From: Sweltsa coloradensis
Lineage: Eukaryota; Arthropoda; Insecta; Plecoptera; Chloroperlidae
Assembly (NCBI GenBank): GCA_024449915.1
Contig: JAMZAV010000647.1
Coordinates: forward strand, 62,001 to 126,000
Direction of reading: 5' to 3'
Length of the DNA stretch: 64,000 bases
How positions within the stretch are numbered: position 1 is the first letter of the stretch; every line of letters begins with the position of its first letter. Made by a program: the position numbers and the translations under genes. This document shows, in pieces, positions 45,720 to 57,803 of the stretch. The notes beneath the pieces were generated by a model. It worked only from the letters and a program-made list of their open reading frames with translations. It was not told the DNA's origin and did no database searches.

Positions 45720-46805
45720 ATTCGTGTGGCTCGTTGGTCTTGTGGTTAGCGTATCTGCTTCCAATGCAGAAGGTCCAGGGTTCGATTCCCGTCAAAGTCA
45801 GAAGTTGACTTAAGTCCATCAATTCTTGTCTTAGGAGTTTGTAAACGGTGACTTTAGAGCCGTCCTAGCAACGAGGCACATGATAAATTCAGAGTTGTTC
45901 TGAATCGGCCTTGTTGGTTCTGGCGTTGATCCCCAGGGCCCCGATTCATGTACATTTTTATCCCAGTATAAGCAGAGTTAGGTGGTATAAGTGCGGTATA
46001 ACTCCGAATCCAATTCATGAAGACTTATCCCGCCTCGCACGGGGATAAGAAAATATGTAAACAGATGGCGGACATTTTAAATTTTGCGTCTATGTGTCAA
46101 ACGAGAAAAGTTGTCATTACTCTCATAAAAAAATCAGAAACCGTCTCGGGCCTAGGCCCAGATGAGAAAATTATTCATATACAACAGTTGTAGGCCTAAA
46201 GTTCGATTAGGCTATAGGACTAGATACAATTAATACTAACATAACACGTTTGACAAGCCCTTGGCCTCTCCTAGGCAACCCTAGGCCTGCACGACCATGT
46301 TTTGACACACATCCCGCACAAATAACTAGTTTTGATTACTAAAAGCCTTATGCAGATGAACAATAGTATGATAGTCCTAGGCTATTCCAAAATTTACGGC
46401 AATAATACGCCTTTTCTTTTCTTTTAATGATCTCACGCAATCTTCTGTCAATAAATAAAAATGTAAAACAAAAGATGGTGCAAATTTTTAGTGTTCTTTT
46501 GCAAATCTGCTGATTTACATGGCTGTGGAATGCAGTGGAAAAAACATTTGTTGTACTTGTTGTTGGATTGAAAATTTCTGATTGGATGAGAGTTGCTCAG
46601 ACTTAACCAGGCCTTATCCTGCCATGTCCTGCATTATACCGTCTTTATACCACTTATACCCGGGATAAATGTACATGAATCGGGGCCCAGGTGTTCGCAA
46701 TGTCCATACCACTGATTGCTATATTTCCTCAGTCCCCCACTGAAAATCAGTTATATAACTGAGTGGGTAGACTTAAAATACAATTTATGTATTTATTTAT
46801 TTATT
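45720..46805 (+). mobile_element. tRNA-headed SINE with hairpin tail, split by a Harbinger-like element
   Basis: The head (45727-45800) has a TGGCTCGTTGGTC start, an anticodon stem TCTGC/GCAGA with loop TTCCAAT (CCA, Trp-like) and B box GGTTCGATTCC. The body and tail (CCCACTGAAAATCAG through AGTGGGTAGACT, then TTTA repeats) resume at 46688. Acceptor ends do not pair, so it is no working tRNA. Confidence 0.7.
45937..46687. mobile_element. Harbinger-like element inserted in the SINE
   Basis: CAG (45934-45936, 46688-46690) flanks ends GGCCCCGATTCATGTACATT and AATGTACATGAATCGGGGCC. A 3-bp duplication and a GGGCCC-type end suit PIF/Harbinger. It is 751 bp with no transposase. Removing it rejoins the SINE body. 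Confidence 0.75.
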
Positions 46806-46845
46806 TTATCACCTCTAGAATACAATTAGAAATGTAATTGTACAA

Positions 46846-47466
46846 TTGGATGAGCGAAGCCAAGATTCCATTTCACTACATTGGAGAAAAAAATCCAGAA
46901 TGTTTTTTTGTTTTTTTTTTCTGTTAGTATGTTTTTGTGTCTGTTAACACGATTCCGGCTAAACCAATGCTCCAATTACGATGAAATTTTGTGGAGGCCT
47001 TCGAATCTCTGAACTTAAAACTGCCACGTTTTTGAGCGCAATCGAAAAATTATTTCTCATGAAAATCGCAATTTTACGATTTTTTCCAATTTTTAAAGAC
47101 ATTCTTTGACTTGTAACACCTACATGTTTTATCCGATTGGAATGATTTTTACACAGAACCTTTATTTTATGAATTAATATATTCGTGTGAAATTTGAGCG
47201 TAATCTAAAAACTATTTCTCATGAAAATGTCAATTTTACGATTTTTTTTTTTTTATTTTTTAAATTTCTTCGACTTATAACACCTACATGCTTTATTCGA
47301 TTGTAAAGATTTTTTCACAGAACCTTAATTTTATACATTAATATATTTGTGTGAAATTTGAGCGCAATCGAAAAATTATTTCTCATGATAATCGCAATTG
47401 TATGCTTTTTTGTTTTTTACGCTTATCCTACAACGCGCCTGAAAAAGTGTTTGCGAAGCTTCTTAG
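46846..47466 (+). mobile_element. Helitron-like element, AAGCT-type end
   Basis: It starts TTGGATGAGCGAAGCC after A and ends GCGTTTGCGAAGCTTCTTAG-like sequence (here GAAGCTTCTTAG) before T. Three internal monomers (about 160 bp) are present. Confidence 0.75.
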
Positions 47467-48212
47467 TTTATGTAATTTAGCTTTTAGCATTAGCTTAAGC
47501 TGGCAGTCAGACACTTTGTATCAAAGGGCGCTGCTCAATTTTCCTTACTTCCATCATTAAGAGGAGTCGCTGAGGCTGGCGCAGAGACGAGTTTAGGTGC
47601 TCAGCTTTCTGTTTTTTTGTTTGTTTTTTTTTTCTTCGGGTAAACGCCGAAACGGTGTGTAACACCGTTATCAAATTTCACACTAACTTTAATAAAGAAT
47701 AAATCTATGATATCCAGTTTGCGTATTCCTAAATTAATTCATTGATTTTGAATTAAAAATTACTAATTAGTGAAATCACCGTAATTTACTCCATTTTGTT
47801 GTTGTCGTTGGTTTTATCATAAAATAAACGGTTTTGCGGGAATTTACAGAATTGAAATCCATGTTTTGGATTTTCCATTTCTTCACGTTTTGGACTTGTC
47901 TTGCAATGGATCTTTAAGAATAATTTTTTGCAACCAATTGCGGATATCAATATAAATGTTCTTCATTAATATGCATCCAAAATTTCGTTAAGATATATTA
48001 CCAACCGTTCAGCAGAAGTCATCAATACTTGAGTGCGCGCATTTGAGTTGGGCCAAGCTCAGCGACCCCTCGTAAGTATAATGCAGATTAATGCTAATTA
48101 TAAATATAAAATCTGTCACTATTGTTATTTGTTGTCCAAAATAAATTGAAATTGAAACAATGTAATATGCACTGTGAAAGTAATGAATAATACAAAAATT
48201 ACAAAAAATATT
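47467..48212. other. Intron sequence without a recognised element
   Basis: A moderately AT-rich stretch with no open frame or TIR pair that I can support. Confidence 0.35.
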
Positions 48213-48420
48213 AAATTAATTGGTACTTATTCATTAACGGGACCCCCGGGAAAGTGAAAAGTAGGTTGGGGGGGGTCGAAGCGCCATGGGGGGAACATAA
48301 AGTGCGTTGCAGTGGTCAGCTAGGCCCTCCACGGCGCTTTGCGCCCCCCCAACCCCACTAACCTATTTTCCTTTTGGGGGGGGGGGGGGGGTCCCTATAA
48401 TGAACAAGTACCAATTAATT
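48213..48420. mobile_element. Small TIR element with G-run
   Basis: AATTAATTGGTACTTATTCATTAACGGGAC and its inverse end at 48420 surround a C/G-rich centre including a G run of about 18 (48376-48391). The terminal inverted repeats are about 30 bp. Confidence 0.6.
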
Positions 48421-48721
48421 TTGTAACAATCTTAAATGCCTTTAAAATAATATGAGACTAGAAAAATGACTGCAACTTTTCATAATTGTTTAAACCCTAC
48501 ATATTTGTTTGAAAACTTAAACCAATTCAATTACTTTTGTGACCAACATTTTTTCTCAAAATCTTTTGTAGCCATTTTACTACTAATCACGCATTGCCAC
48601 TCTGTCACACATTATTATACCGTACTAGGCCGCTTCGGTAACACCTTTAGTAGCCATTTTACTACTAGTTGTGCATTGCCACTCTGCCACACATTATTAA
48701 TCATACTTGGCCGCTGTCGCC

Positions 48722-48841
48722 ATGGATGAGCTTTTATGGTTCATTATTTTTGTCATTTTTTGTCGAGTCGTCGTTGTTGTCGTCATTGTCATTGTCGTCA
48801 TTATTAAGACAAGAGCAAGAGTCAACCATGTCTGCCTTTAA
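48722..48841 (+). CDS. Hypothetical 39-residue hydrophobic peptide, copy 1
   Basis: An ATG in a GCCATGG context opens a 39-codon frame ending TAA. The peptide starts MDELLWFIIFVIFC, then a run of Val and Ile, then KTRARVNH. It would be a single membrane segment with a basic C-side. Nothing shows expression; imperfect GTC/GTT repeats could produce this composition by chance. I do not know a family for it. Confidence 0.25.
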   Translation: MDELLWFIIFVIFCRVVVVVVIVIVVIIKTRARVNHVCL

Positions 48842-49006
48842 CAATGGGGAGCGACCGATTGCAAGTCTGAATCACGCATTGCCACTCTGCCACACATTAT
48901 TATACCGTACTAGGCCGCTTCGGTAACACCTTTAGTAGCCATTTTACTACTAGTTGTGCATTGCCACTCTGCCACACAATATTAATCATACTTGGCCGCT
49001 GGGGCC

Positions 49007-49126
49007 ATGGATGAGCTTTTATGGTTCATTATTTTTGTCATTTTTTGTCGAGTCGTCGTTGTTGTCGTCATTGTCATTGTCGTCATTATTAAGACAAGAG
49101 CAAGAGTCAACCATGTCTGCCTTTAA
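49007..49126 (+). CDS. Hypothetical 39-residue hydrophobic peptide, copy 2
   Basis: This is the second tandem copy of the same frame, in a GGCCATGG context and again closed by TAA. The frame is intact in both copies, but the copies may be too recent for that to be informative. Confidence 0.25.
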   Translation: MDELLWFIIFVIFCRVVVVVVIVIVVIIKTRARVNHVCL

Positions 49127-49156
49127 CAATGGGGAGCGACCGATTGCAAGTCTGAA

Positions 49157-49830
49157 CGAGACCAAAAGGCAAAAACCGACATGTGCACATTGACTAATTG
49201 TTGCCCTAAAAGTAAGATTTTATGTTTTTTTTTTTTTTTTTTTGTTTTTTTTTGTTTGTTTTTTTGTTTATTTGGATTAAGGACGCGTCAACCGTTAGGT
49301 CATAAATCATAATGCACTACTCTAACCTAGGGGACATGGGGAGGAGGGGCCCATGCTGGTCAGAACCAGCCACGGGTACGGGGAGGAAGGGAGTTTCTCA
49401 CGTCGCGGTCATCATCGTCTTTGTCATCGTTCGTTGTGTCATTGTCATGATTTTTATGAAACTTATTTCTTCGGTTGTCCCCAAAATCATATCATATCTA
49501 AGTTCAGTGATTTTGAGCGTTTCCATAAAGTTTCATCAAAATCGGAGTAACCGTTTGCCCTGTCGCAGGTCAAATATCGCAAAAATATCACATTAAAAAT
49601 CGGGGGGAAACGTAAATGTTCGACTTTTAAGAGAAATATTTCTTTAATTGTCCCCAAAATCATTCATAACATATCTCAATTCAATGATTTTGAACGTTCC
49701 CATAAATCTTCAAGATCGGAGTAGCCGTTTGCCCAGTCGCGGACCAAATATCACGAAAATAACCAAATATCACTTTTAAAATAAAAAAGTACGACTTATG
49801 AGAAATATTTCTTTCAAAGGATCCCATAAA
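49157..49830. repeat. Inverted SINE-like copy plus Helitron-like-body words
   Basis: After a T-rich run (49217-49265), 49262-49450 is an inverted, shortened copy of the repeat at 35985. 49470-49830 has words such as AAATATTTCTTT and GGAGTAACCGTTTGCCC, repeated once at about 49555 and 49725. Confidence 0.5.
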
Positions 49831-51560
49831 GATTCATCAAGATTGTAACTTTACAACCCGGTGGCTCCTGAGCCTCAACGAAAACACTAAAAGCCTCACT
49901 CGTTGAGCTGCCACTTTGTGGAGACACCTTACCACTCTTGGCCCGATTAATTAACCGACCTGCGCCAGGGTGTCCTATACCCGCAATTACCTCGATAATC
50001 ACTTTAGGTCGGCGAGTGGCGAAACTAAATATTTGCCCTCCAGCTAGCTGCGTTACGAGCATCTTAATTTGAGAAATCAGTCCTAGCAAAACATGTACAC
50101 ATGGGAAGAATGACGAACACAGGCTCAGCACCGCCTGGGGCCCGACCCAATGGGGGTTGGCCACCAGCCTTACCGCGTATGCTAGCGTTGAGCCGCGCCG
50201 ACGTAGATCCACAGCGTCAGATGCCTGCCCGTCACGTTCGCTCGTACCTAGGCTACGCGACTTAGCGTCGCCTACTAGTAGACTGATGGTCCACGTTTCT
50301 TATGAATAAGTGATATTTTGGGGAAAGCAAGGTTGTGCATGCACCGTCTCAAGCAAAGATAAGTTAAATTTAGTGGATGTATAATTGGCATTGAAATTAA
50401 GTTACAACAATTGAAGTTAAATTAGGGCTAGTGAAGTTAAATTGGATCCAATCAAATACCCGTTACGTCTAATGCTAGTGAACAATGGGTACATAATAAA
50501 AATAACCAATCAGCATTTGCTGTGTACTCAACACTTTTCCTTTCCATCGTCCATTCCCGTTCTTTGGTCTTCTTGCTTAACGCAGGGGGAGGGGGGTGTG
50601 ATGATGGTGCGAAGTCGAAGGTCCTGTAGGGTGCGTAGGCGGTCCGCAAAGGCGTCCCGTGGGAGACGGAGACCTTGGCGTCTCGGAGACTCTCTTCGGG
50701 CGCTACGGCACACACGAAGGCAGATGCCAATTTAAAGATGGACCTCGAAGTTCTGGAAGGAGGGAGAGTTGCTGATAGACTCCAGCATGGTGGTATATGG
50801 AATTCCACGTGGTTCGCTATTTTATCGGCACATTGCACGTGTACCCTACTCACGTCACCGCAATAGTGATCCAAGGATCGAAAAAAAGATAAACTTGAAA
50901 TGAGACAGTGCTCCCCGAATCTGTTGGATGTTAAGAATTAACCATGTGGTCGCTGTGGTCGTCATTGAAACAACGCTTGTTTTAGCGGTTCACCATGTAG
51001 ATGATGGATCACCAAAAACGCACTCCGTTTATGATTAGGAATCAATTAAAAGCAATTAAAAACGAACTACTCTCCCTCGCCACGTAGCCCTCCCCATTGT
51101 ATGCGGGGGCATTGCTACAGCCATGGCTCTCGAAGAGAAGCGTCGGTGCTTGGACAAAACCCTGAGACCTGTTCGAAGCAACTTGTCTCGTCACTGGCTT
51201 GTCAAAGAGTGATCGAGCATTCGCTTTCCGTCCAGCTTGCAACCGAGGCTGTTGGCTTCGGGTGCAATCTTGCCTGCTCGACCATTGGTCAATATTCAAA
51301 AGTTGCTCCATCGCGGTCCTTCTCTGGCTTGTCATTGGCGGACTACGCCAACCTGCTCGCTCAGTCTAAAACTGGCATTCCTGAGTTGCGTTTTCGCTAA
51401 GCTTGCCGGTTTCCGAATTGTCGGCTGCTGGGGTGAAAACTTCAAGCCTTGTGCAAGTTTCCAGATAGGAACAAATAATATAACATATATATTATATATA
51501 TATATTTCTGACTCCTGTTTCCAACTTGAGTTAGGTCAGGGGGTGGCTATAGCCACCAAT
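49831..51560. other. Unexplained GC-richer block
   Basis: Compared with its AT-rich surroundings the region 49840-50290 and 50560-51430 is GC-rich and has minus-strand open frames of 132 (49814-50212) and 140 codons (50452-50874). The translations show no motif I know and codon use that I cannot tell from chance. It could be an old LTR or a retrocopy. Confidence 0.4.
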
Positions 51561-51583
51561 TTTCTAGGGCATTTTATGAGTTG

Positions 51584-52208
51584 TTAACACCGGCTTGCCA
51601 GGCCTGTCATGTCCTCTTCAGGTTCACTCGCACTTCTTCCCACCAGCTCACGCCATCCACTTCTGTCTTCCCACAGTTTCCTTGCTTCGACTTCTTCCCA
51701 CTTCTCACCTCTTTCCAGGATATCATTTCTTATTTGATCTTTCCACTTCTCTCTTGGTCTACCGACTCGTCTTTTAACTTTGTCCCCTCTTTCAAATTGG
51801 AATTCTTTCGTCCCCCATTCTTCTGACATGTCCATACCATCTCAACCTTTCTCGTCCAATTTTGAATAATAGCTTCTCAACTCCAACTTTTGTCCTGATT
51901 TCTTGGCTTCTAATTTTGTCTAACTTCGATATTCTGGCTATGCTTCTTACGAACTTCATTTCAGCTGCTTGAATCCTACTTGCATCTACGGCTCCTAGTG
52001 TCCAGGTCACTGAAGCATATGTAAGGATGGGTAGATAGTATACCTTGTACAATAACACCTTGCATTCATTAGGGAAATCCTCGTTCCAAAGTAACTTCCT
52101 TACTTGCTGATAGAAGGATTCTGCCTGGGCCACCCTTTTACTGATCTCACTTCCCATCGTTGCCTTCTTTGTGATAATGAAAAAAAAAAAAATTAAAACA
52201 ACGCTCAT
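51584..52208 (-). pseudogene. LINE 3' end, endonuclease/reverse transcriptase type
   Basis: The minus-strand frames read SRIQAAEMKFVRSIARISKLDKIR, then GRERLRWYGHVRRMGDERIP (52208-51792) and, in a second frame, KRRVGRPREKWKDQIRNDI (51835-51584). RLRWYGHV-x-RM and GRPR-x-x-W are the standard C-terminal motifs of these LINEs (known pattern). A frameshift near 51790-51830 separates them. Full-length copies would also carry the endonuclease and RT, absent here. Confidence 0.75.
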
Positions 52209-52434
52209 ATTTAAATGTACTAAAAAGTAAAAAATAAATTTTCGACCAACAAATTTTTGCCTTACTCGGAAAATAAAAGCATTGGGCGCTTACGGTATTG
52301 ACATAGATTACAGAATTTTGTTGTTCATGGAGGGAAAGCGCCCAACGCTTTTATTTTCCGAGTAAGGCAAAAATTTGTTGGGCGAAAATTTCTTTTTTTC
52401 TTTTTAGTACATTTAAATATGAGCGTTGTTTTTA
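52192..52434. mobile_element. Fold-back repeat
   Basis: The arms 52192-52298 and 52329-52434 are reverse complements (GCCTTACTCGGAAAATAAAAG; AAGCGCCCAACGC at the core). The centre is short, about 30 bases. Confidence 0.75.
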
Positions 52435-52559
52435 AAAAAAAAAAAAATCATGTAATATTATTTTATTCTTTTTAGTCTTAACGAATGTTGTAATCGAATA
52501 TGTGCTCACTGGACGCATCCAAATTTCTGCATCTCGTTGGCCCATCCTCACTAGCTATG

Positions 52560-53470
52560 ACTTATTTCCCATATGAAGCTTTGTTTGATTAATTAATTAT
52601 GATGAATTAATTGATTCACTATAGTGAATGTGATAAATTGATTCATGTATTGTCATCAAGAATATACGTCTGTGTGAAAAATTTCAGCTCGATCGGACAT
52701 TTGGAAGTGGGTGAAATATCTATTCCCATATAAAACTCTGATTTATTAATTATGATGAATTAATTGATTAATTAGTGAATCTGTTAATTGATTCATCTAT
52801 TGTCATCAAGAATACGTATGTGTGAAAAATTTCAGCTCAATTGGACATTGAGAAGTGGGTGAAATATCGATTGTAAGATTCCGTCCAGACAGACGGACAA
52901 ACACATGAAGCTAATATAAGCGTTGTAAAATAACATGGGCGTGACGTCACGGATAGGCCACAACGTATACCCGAACTAAAAACATGAGCCGTAGCTCCAC
53001 TGTAGAACACTCCACACAATCAACCCTTGGTTGATGAAGCAGGTTAGCTGCTTGTAATTTGCATAGGTATATGCAAATTACCACATACATGATGCTTCAT
53101 TCACAAATTAATTAAAGTCCACAAATTTGATAGAGTTCCGATGAGACATATTATGCAAATTAGACAGATTTTCAGATCAAAAAATAAAATAATATTCTAG
53201 GGCTAGGGCCTGTAACGTTACAAGATCAAAGTAGCAGTCGCAGGCCAAATATCACAAAATATGGCATAAGAAATCGTAGAAGTACCATATTCATTAGAAA
53301 TATTTCTTTGATTGTACCCAGAAACCTTGGCAGATCTAAGTTCAGAGATTTTGAAGGTCCCCTGAAGTTTTCACCGTGATCACATTATTCACATAATATG
53401 CCGTTTGCCAGGTAGAGTGCAAACAAACAGTCAAAAAATACACAAGCTATTTTTTCAGGGTAAGTAAAAT
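52560..53470. repeat. Degenerate relatives of the Helitron-like monomers
   Basis: Two near-tandem units (about 52562-52720 and 52740-52890) share GTCATCAAGAATA, GTGTGAAAAATTTCAGCTC and AGTGGGTGAAATATC. 53220-53460 reads like the edges of the family (AATATCACAAA, CTTGGCAGATCTAAGTTCAGAGA). These are decayed. Confidence 0.5.
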
Positions 53471-53655
53471 TGAAGTCTGCTGCAATCATCCAAATATTAT
53501 AATGTTGTTGCCTGGCTCGAAAAGCAAACACTCGGAACAATCCATATTCCGAGAAATTGGTGATGTGTCACCACCCGACTCGACTCATGTTGGAACCGGG
53601 TGTTTGATATTATTATTAAAATGTTGCAAATAGCCATAAATATTGTTTCTTTCAG

Positions 53656-53807
53656 CAAGTCTTATTGGCAAGAAGAAGCTAACTTTGAAGCAGACGAAGG
53701 AACAGCATGATGCTCTGATCGAGCTACGATGTCTTCAGGCTGAGCCAGATCCGTTTGACGACCCAGAAAACGAACATCTTTTTGGGGAGGACGTGAGCGA
53801 TGGCTTT
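53656..53807 (+). CDS. SANTA gene exon 10: acidic exon
   Basis: The acceptor TGTTTCTTTCAG and donor GTGAGT bound 50 full codons, entered at phase 1 and left at phase 0. A basic helical start (IGKKKLTLKQTKEQHDAL) runs into an acidic half with DPFDDPENEHLFGEDVSD. This charge swap and the acidic patch are typical of binding regions for basic partners such as histones, but I cannot assign one. Confidence 0.8.
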
Positions 53808-56469
53808 GTGAGTGCATTTTATCGATTTATTTAACGTATATTCTTTTAAATTATAAAAACAGATAAATATAGATCAACTAGGCTTCAGAATGCACACTTT
53901 TATAAAGTACTGTACAGTTATACCCGTTCATAACGGGTAACGGGTTTGAACTCACTGTATGTATGTGTGTGTATGTATGTATGTATGTATGTATGTATGT
54001 ATGTATGTATGTATGTATGTATGTATGTATGTATGTACGTATGTATGTGGTATGTACTTAACAAAATAACACAAATCAAAATATAATACAATGTTTTTTA
54101 TAACACTGTTAAATTAATATTGAAATTAAATATTAATCTAATCTTGCAGAATACTACTCGAAAGCACTTTAAACTTGCAATGCGGCATTGCAACCATTTT
54201 TGCAAGACCAGTCACATTGAAAACGTTAACAATCATGAAGTATTATAATTGCATTTAATGTTAGAATTATTTAAATACAAGCCAATCATTTAAACTATTG
54301 GACTCTGGTCAGTATTAAAACTACTTGGACTATAATAGTGTACACTGAGAATCAAATACAAATGATCGTACATACTTAACTGACACCAAGAATGTGACAT
54401 TGAATAACCTAAGTAGATATCCTTGGGCATATCCAGCTACCCTCAGGATGGTGAATGGACTGACCATTAAGAGCGTTCGGAACTTGCAGTTTTGCTACTC
54501 GCAACAGACGTTCGGGAATTAGCCATTTATGCATTTATAAACTGATAATGGGATATTTACCAAATTTTACTCACTCTCAGATAAACGTTCGAACTATATA
54601 TTGTCAGACTATGAGGGACCTGTGCCCTATGGCTGTGACTGTTACTCCTGCCTGGGTATCTGCAACTAGGGACGTAGCTTGTACCCCTCCAGGACGTAAC
54701 CCCTTTCAGGACCTGGCCTCACAGAATCGACCGAGACCTTGAGTTGATAGGGATTCAAGTAGATTATAATGTAAAGAACAGAACATAACTACAGCTTTCA
54801 ATTCAAAGAAGGGCCACTGTATTAAACGAGACACAACAATCCTATTCTGACCAGGGGTTCGGCCTGTGCATGGTACTGCTGTTTGACGTGTCAGGTTCCC
54901 ACAATTACACACTTTAGTGGCTCTTTAGATGTGAATACATGACACGTTTATACCCCGGGACTATGGTAGGACGGCTCTACGGACGGACTGCCTCCCCGAA
55001 TGGACTGGACCCCCACGTAGACGTTGGACCCTCTGAAGTCGGCTGTAGTCGAACTCTTCACTCTTGACCGCTATTCGAACGCTTCAACCATGGATGTCTC
55101 GTGTCTTCACCTTGCACGCTTATTCACTCTCGGCTAAGTGCCAGCTTCGACGCCCACATGAACCCGTTACTCGAAGTACGACCTTGCTTCAGTGTGATCT
55201 TGACTTGACTGCCCCGAGTGACGACCTCGCACGCTTCCAGCAAACTGTCCCCCCACTCCGCCGACCAAACCATGTGACCCATTCGGCCAATCCGCGCCTC
55301 TTCTCACTCCAGATACGTTCCCAGAGCGCGACATTGTTTCACATAATTTGGCCAAATAAACATTCAACTCAGCATAATTACTCCACCGAAAATCCAAAAC
55401 AGTTCTAATAATTCGACTGACGAAAACACCTGTCAGCACCTTATTCAGTAAACACACACTCCGTTATTCGGGCCAGTTTGATTACTTCACAGCCAACATT
55501 CCGCTGACCAACTAGGTCAACATTCCAAATGACGTCAATCCGTTAGGTAATGTCAAAGTTGTTACTTCCAACTAATAAACACCTCTTGCTGCAACTTGAA
55601 CGTCTTAACTGAATAGCACCACAGATATTTGGATAAACTATCCCAATATATGACAATATTTTGATGCTTAATAAATCTACGAAAGACTTGACCCAAAATT
55701 AAATAAAAAATGTTGAATTGTACTATTAAATAACATGTGTAAAAAAATTTGTAGAGTATTTTATGTGAGTTTCACAGAAGTTAACAGTCATTCAAATTTC
55801 AAAGTAGTGTCCATAGTTTATTTTGTTAACAACTGTTATAGAAATCCTTGTGGAGATTGCAATTATTAGGGCCTATCTATGTATTTTAAAATTGGCTCAG
55901 AGCATCATGTCTGCACACATTCAAATATATTTTCAAGAACCGTTGTTTCACCACCGAGTTCGTTGGTTTGTAGGGATGTGCGAGTACTATGCGAGTACTA
56001 GTCTCTTTCTATACTTGACATCGAGTCGAGTTTTACACCTATGAAAACTGAAAAGCACTGTCATCACAATAGGGCTAGGCCTATGTGTAGACTGTAGAGG
56101 CAAAATCTGCAATGATTCAAACGTAAGCCTACAAGAAATAATAAATTGAAAACGGTATGAAATGTGTAACATTTGATTAAACAACAATGGCTTTTGTTCT
56201 TGAAGAAGTCATTTTATCGAATCATGTTTTGAATGTCGAGCGGTGAATGTATTGGAGTGACCAAGGTGTACCAAGCAATGCTCAAGGTTCCCCAAAATTC
56301 TGCTCAAAGATGAGTAAACCTTGCAATCTTACCTCCTACTTTGCACGGGCTGTTTCTTTATTTTCAAAATATTTTATGCCTTTCAGAAGATTTTTTATGG
56401 TCTTATGGTGTTTTTTTTCGATTTAGAGTTACCCCATCTGGGCCCGGGGTAGAATTGACCCAGAGCATG
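53808..56469. other. Intron 10 first part with (GTAT)n
   Basis: A GTAT repeat at about 53959-54050 is nearly perfect. The rest (54060-56469) has C/T-rich stretches (54950-55600) without a recognisable gene or element; a 114-codon frame at 55064-55408 shows no motif. Confidence 0.45.
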
Positions 56470-56898
56470 GCTCTGCTAATCGTACAAGGCGATTCAAGAG
56501 AAAAAGTCCACCTCGCAAACATCAGCTAGTAAGAGGGGAGTATATTACTCCCCGAAACTAGAGGCGAGCTCTGGCAATCGTCGTCGGGGACACCTCCCCC
56601 TTCCCTTGACGACTCACAACAAACGATGACGACCGCAACGAGAGAAGCCCCCCTTCCTCCCCTTACCCGTGGCTGGTTCTGACCAGCATGGGCCCCTCCT
56701 CCCCATATCCCCTAGGCTAGAGTGGTGCATTATGACCTAACGGTTGACGCGTCTTTAATCCAAATAAACCAAAAAAAAACAATTCAGAGTTATGTGAAGT
56801 TCAATATATTATATTGCATTAATCTATTTAAGTCCAATACAGTGTAAAACTCTTAGCTCTACCCCTCATCTAGCAACGACTTTGGCATTTTCCTAGTT
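56470..56898 (+). repeat. SINE-like copy and a CTAG-type end fragment
   Basis: 56470-56775 is the same repeat as 35985-36295. Just downstream, GACTTTGGCATTTTCCTAG (56880-56898) is the end of the element type at 61317. Confidence 0.65.
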
Positions 56899-57069
56899 CA
56901 AGGTGATAATATTATAAGTTATATTAATTATTATGCATATTTACGCGGAACAATCGTTTCCTGCCGCATCAGCCTAACGTTAGTTAAGGTTGATTAAAGC
57001 TTGATGGACTTGGGTAATAAATCTCCAATCCAAACTTCAATAATACCAACAACCTTTATTTTTGTTTAG

Positions 57070-57239
57070 GTAATTGTTCCTGACAAGTTGAGCGATTTAC
57101 CGCCAAGTGTAACTCCCAATCGCTCGCGTCAATTGACACCTATTGCGAACTACATTGGTTGCCTGGCAGACTCTCCGGGGACCTCGAGAACTCCCAGCAC
57201 CACTCCCAGAAGTGGATTGCCACTCTCATACAGGCCTTG
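57070..57239 (+). CDS. SANTA gene exon 11: Ser/Thr/Pro-rich exon
   Basis: The acceptor TATTTTTGTTTAG and donor GTATGT bound 56 full codons, entered at phase 0 and left at phase 2. The peptide is rich in SP/TP sites (SVTPNRSRQLTPIANYIG, SPGTSRTPSTTPRSG), each a possible target of proline-directed kinases such as CDK, which regulate Mis18BP1 in vertebrates (inference for this protein). Confidence 0.8.
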
Positions 57240-57529
57240 GTATGTTGTGAAGCCACATGGGCGTAGACCTACACTCTTGTTTGGTCCCAGGGTAGAATTT
57301 GGCCGGAGCATGCCTCTCATCTTTATTATCCATCATTGCTGTTTCCTGGTTCTGGCAGGGTCAACTTGGGTTTAGCAATCCAATTTTTCCATTTCTTTCT
57401 ATCCTCACACATTATTGAATCTCTTCCACATCTTCTCAACTCTCTCCGAGGATGCCTTCTTTGTTACTGTAACGAAACTGTACGAAAGAGATGGATGAAT
57501 GCCCGAATGAAAGGCTAGCTTTACAAATT

Positions 57530-57803
57530 ATTGTTTATCATAATTTCAAATGTTTATGTTTTCAATTAATTGTCTGTAATTTTTATCATGCCAATTTATT
57601 TATGTTCTAATTACAGTATCTATAATTTATTTAATTTTCATTATTATAATAGTAGTAGCAGTAGTATAGTTATGTATTATTAATATTATCAACAACATAC
57701 AAAATGTAATGTAACTCCTTAAAGGTTGGATGGAAGATAAAGTTTCACTAGCCTTAATCCCGCCTTGAAATAAAGACCTCAATCAATCAATCAATCAATC
57801 AAT
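57530..57803 (+). repeat. Element end with (CAAT)n
   Basis: A tail AATAAAGACCTCAATCAATC ends in six CAAT units at 57780-57803. It may be a LINE or SINE 3' tail; the body upstream is not classified. Confidence 0.45.

Larger units (their letters stand above)
48587..49156 (+). repeat. 285-bp tandem duplication
   Basis: Units 48587-48871 and 48872-49156 have a period of exactly 285 and differ at few positions (for example TCGCC versus GGGCC before the ATG). A half-unit related to the start (GCCATTTTACTACTA) repeats within each unit. Confidence 0.9.

Noticed and set aside
55064..55408. 114-codon plus-strand frame as a gene
   Set aside because: No motif, no clear splice context and mixed composition; probably chance.
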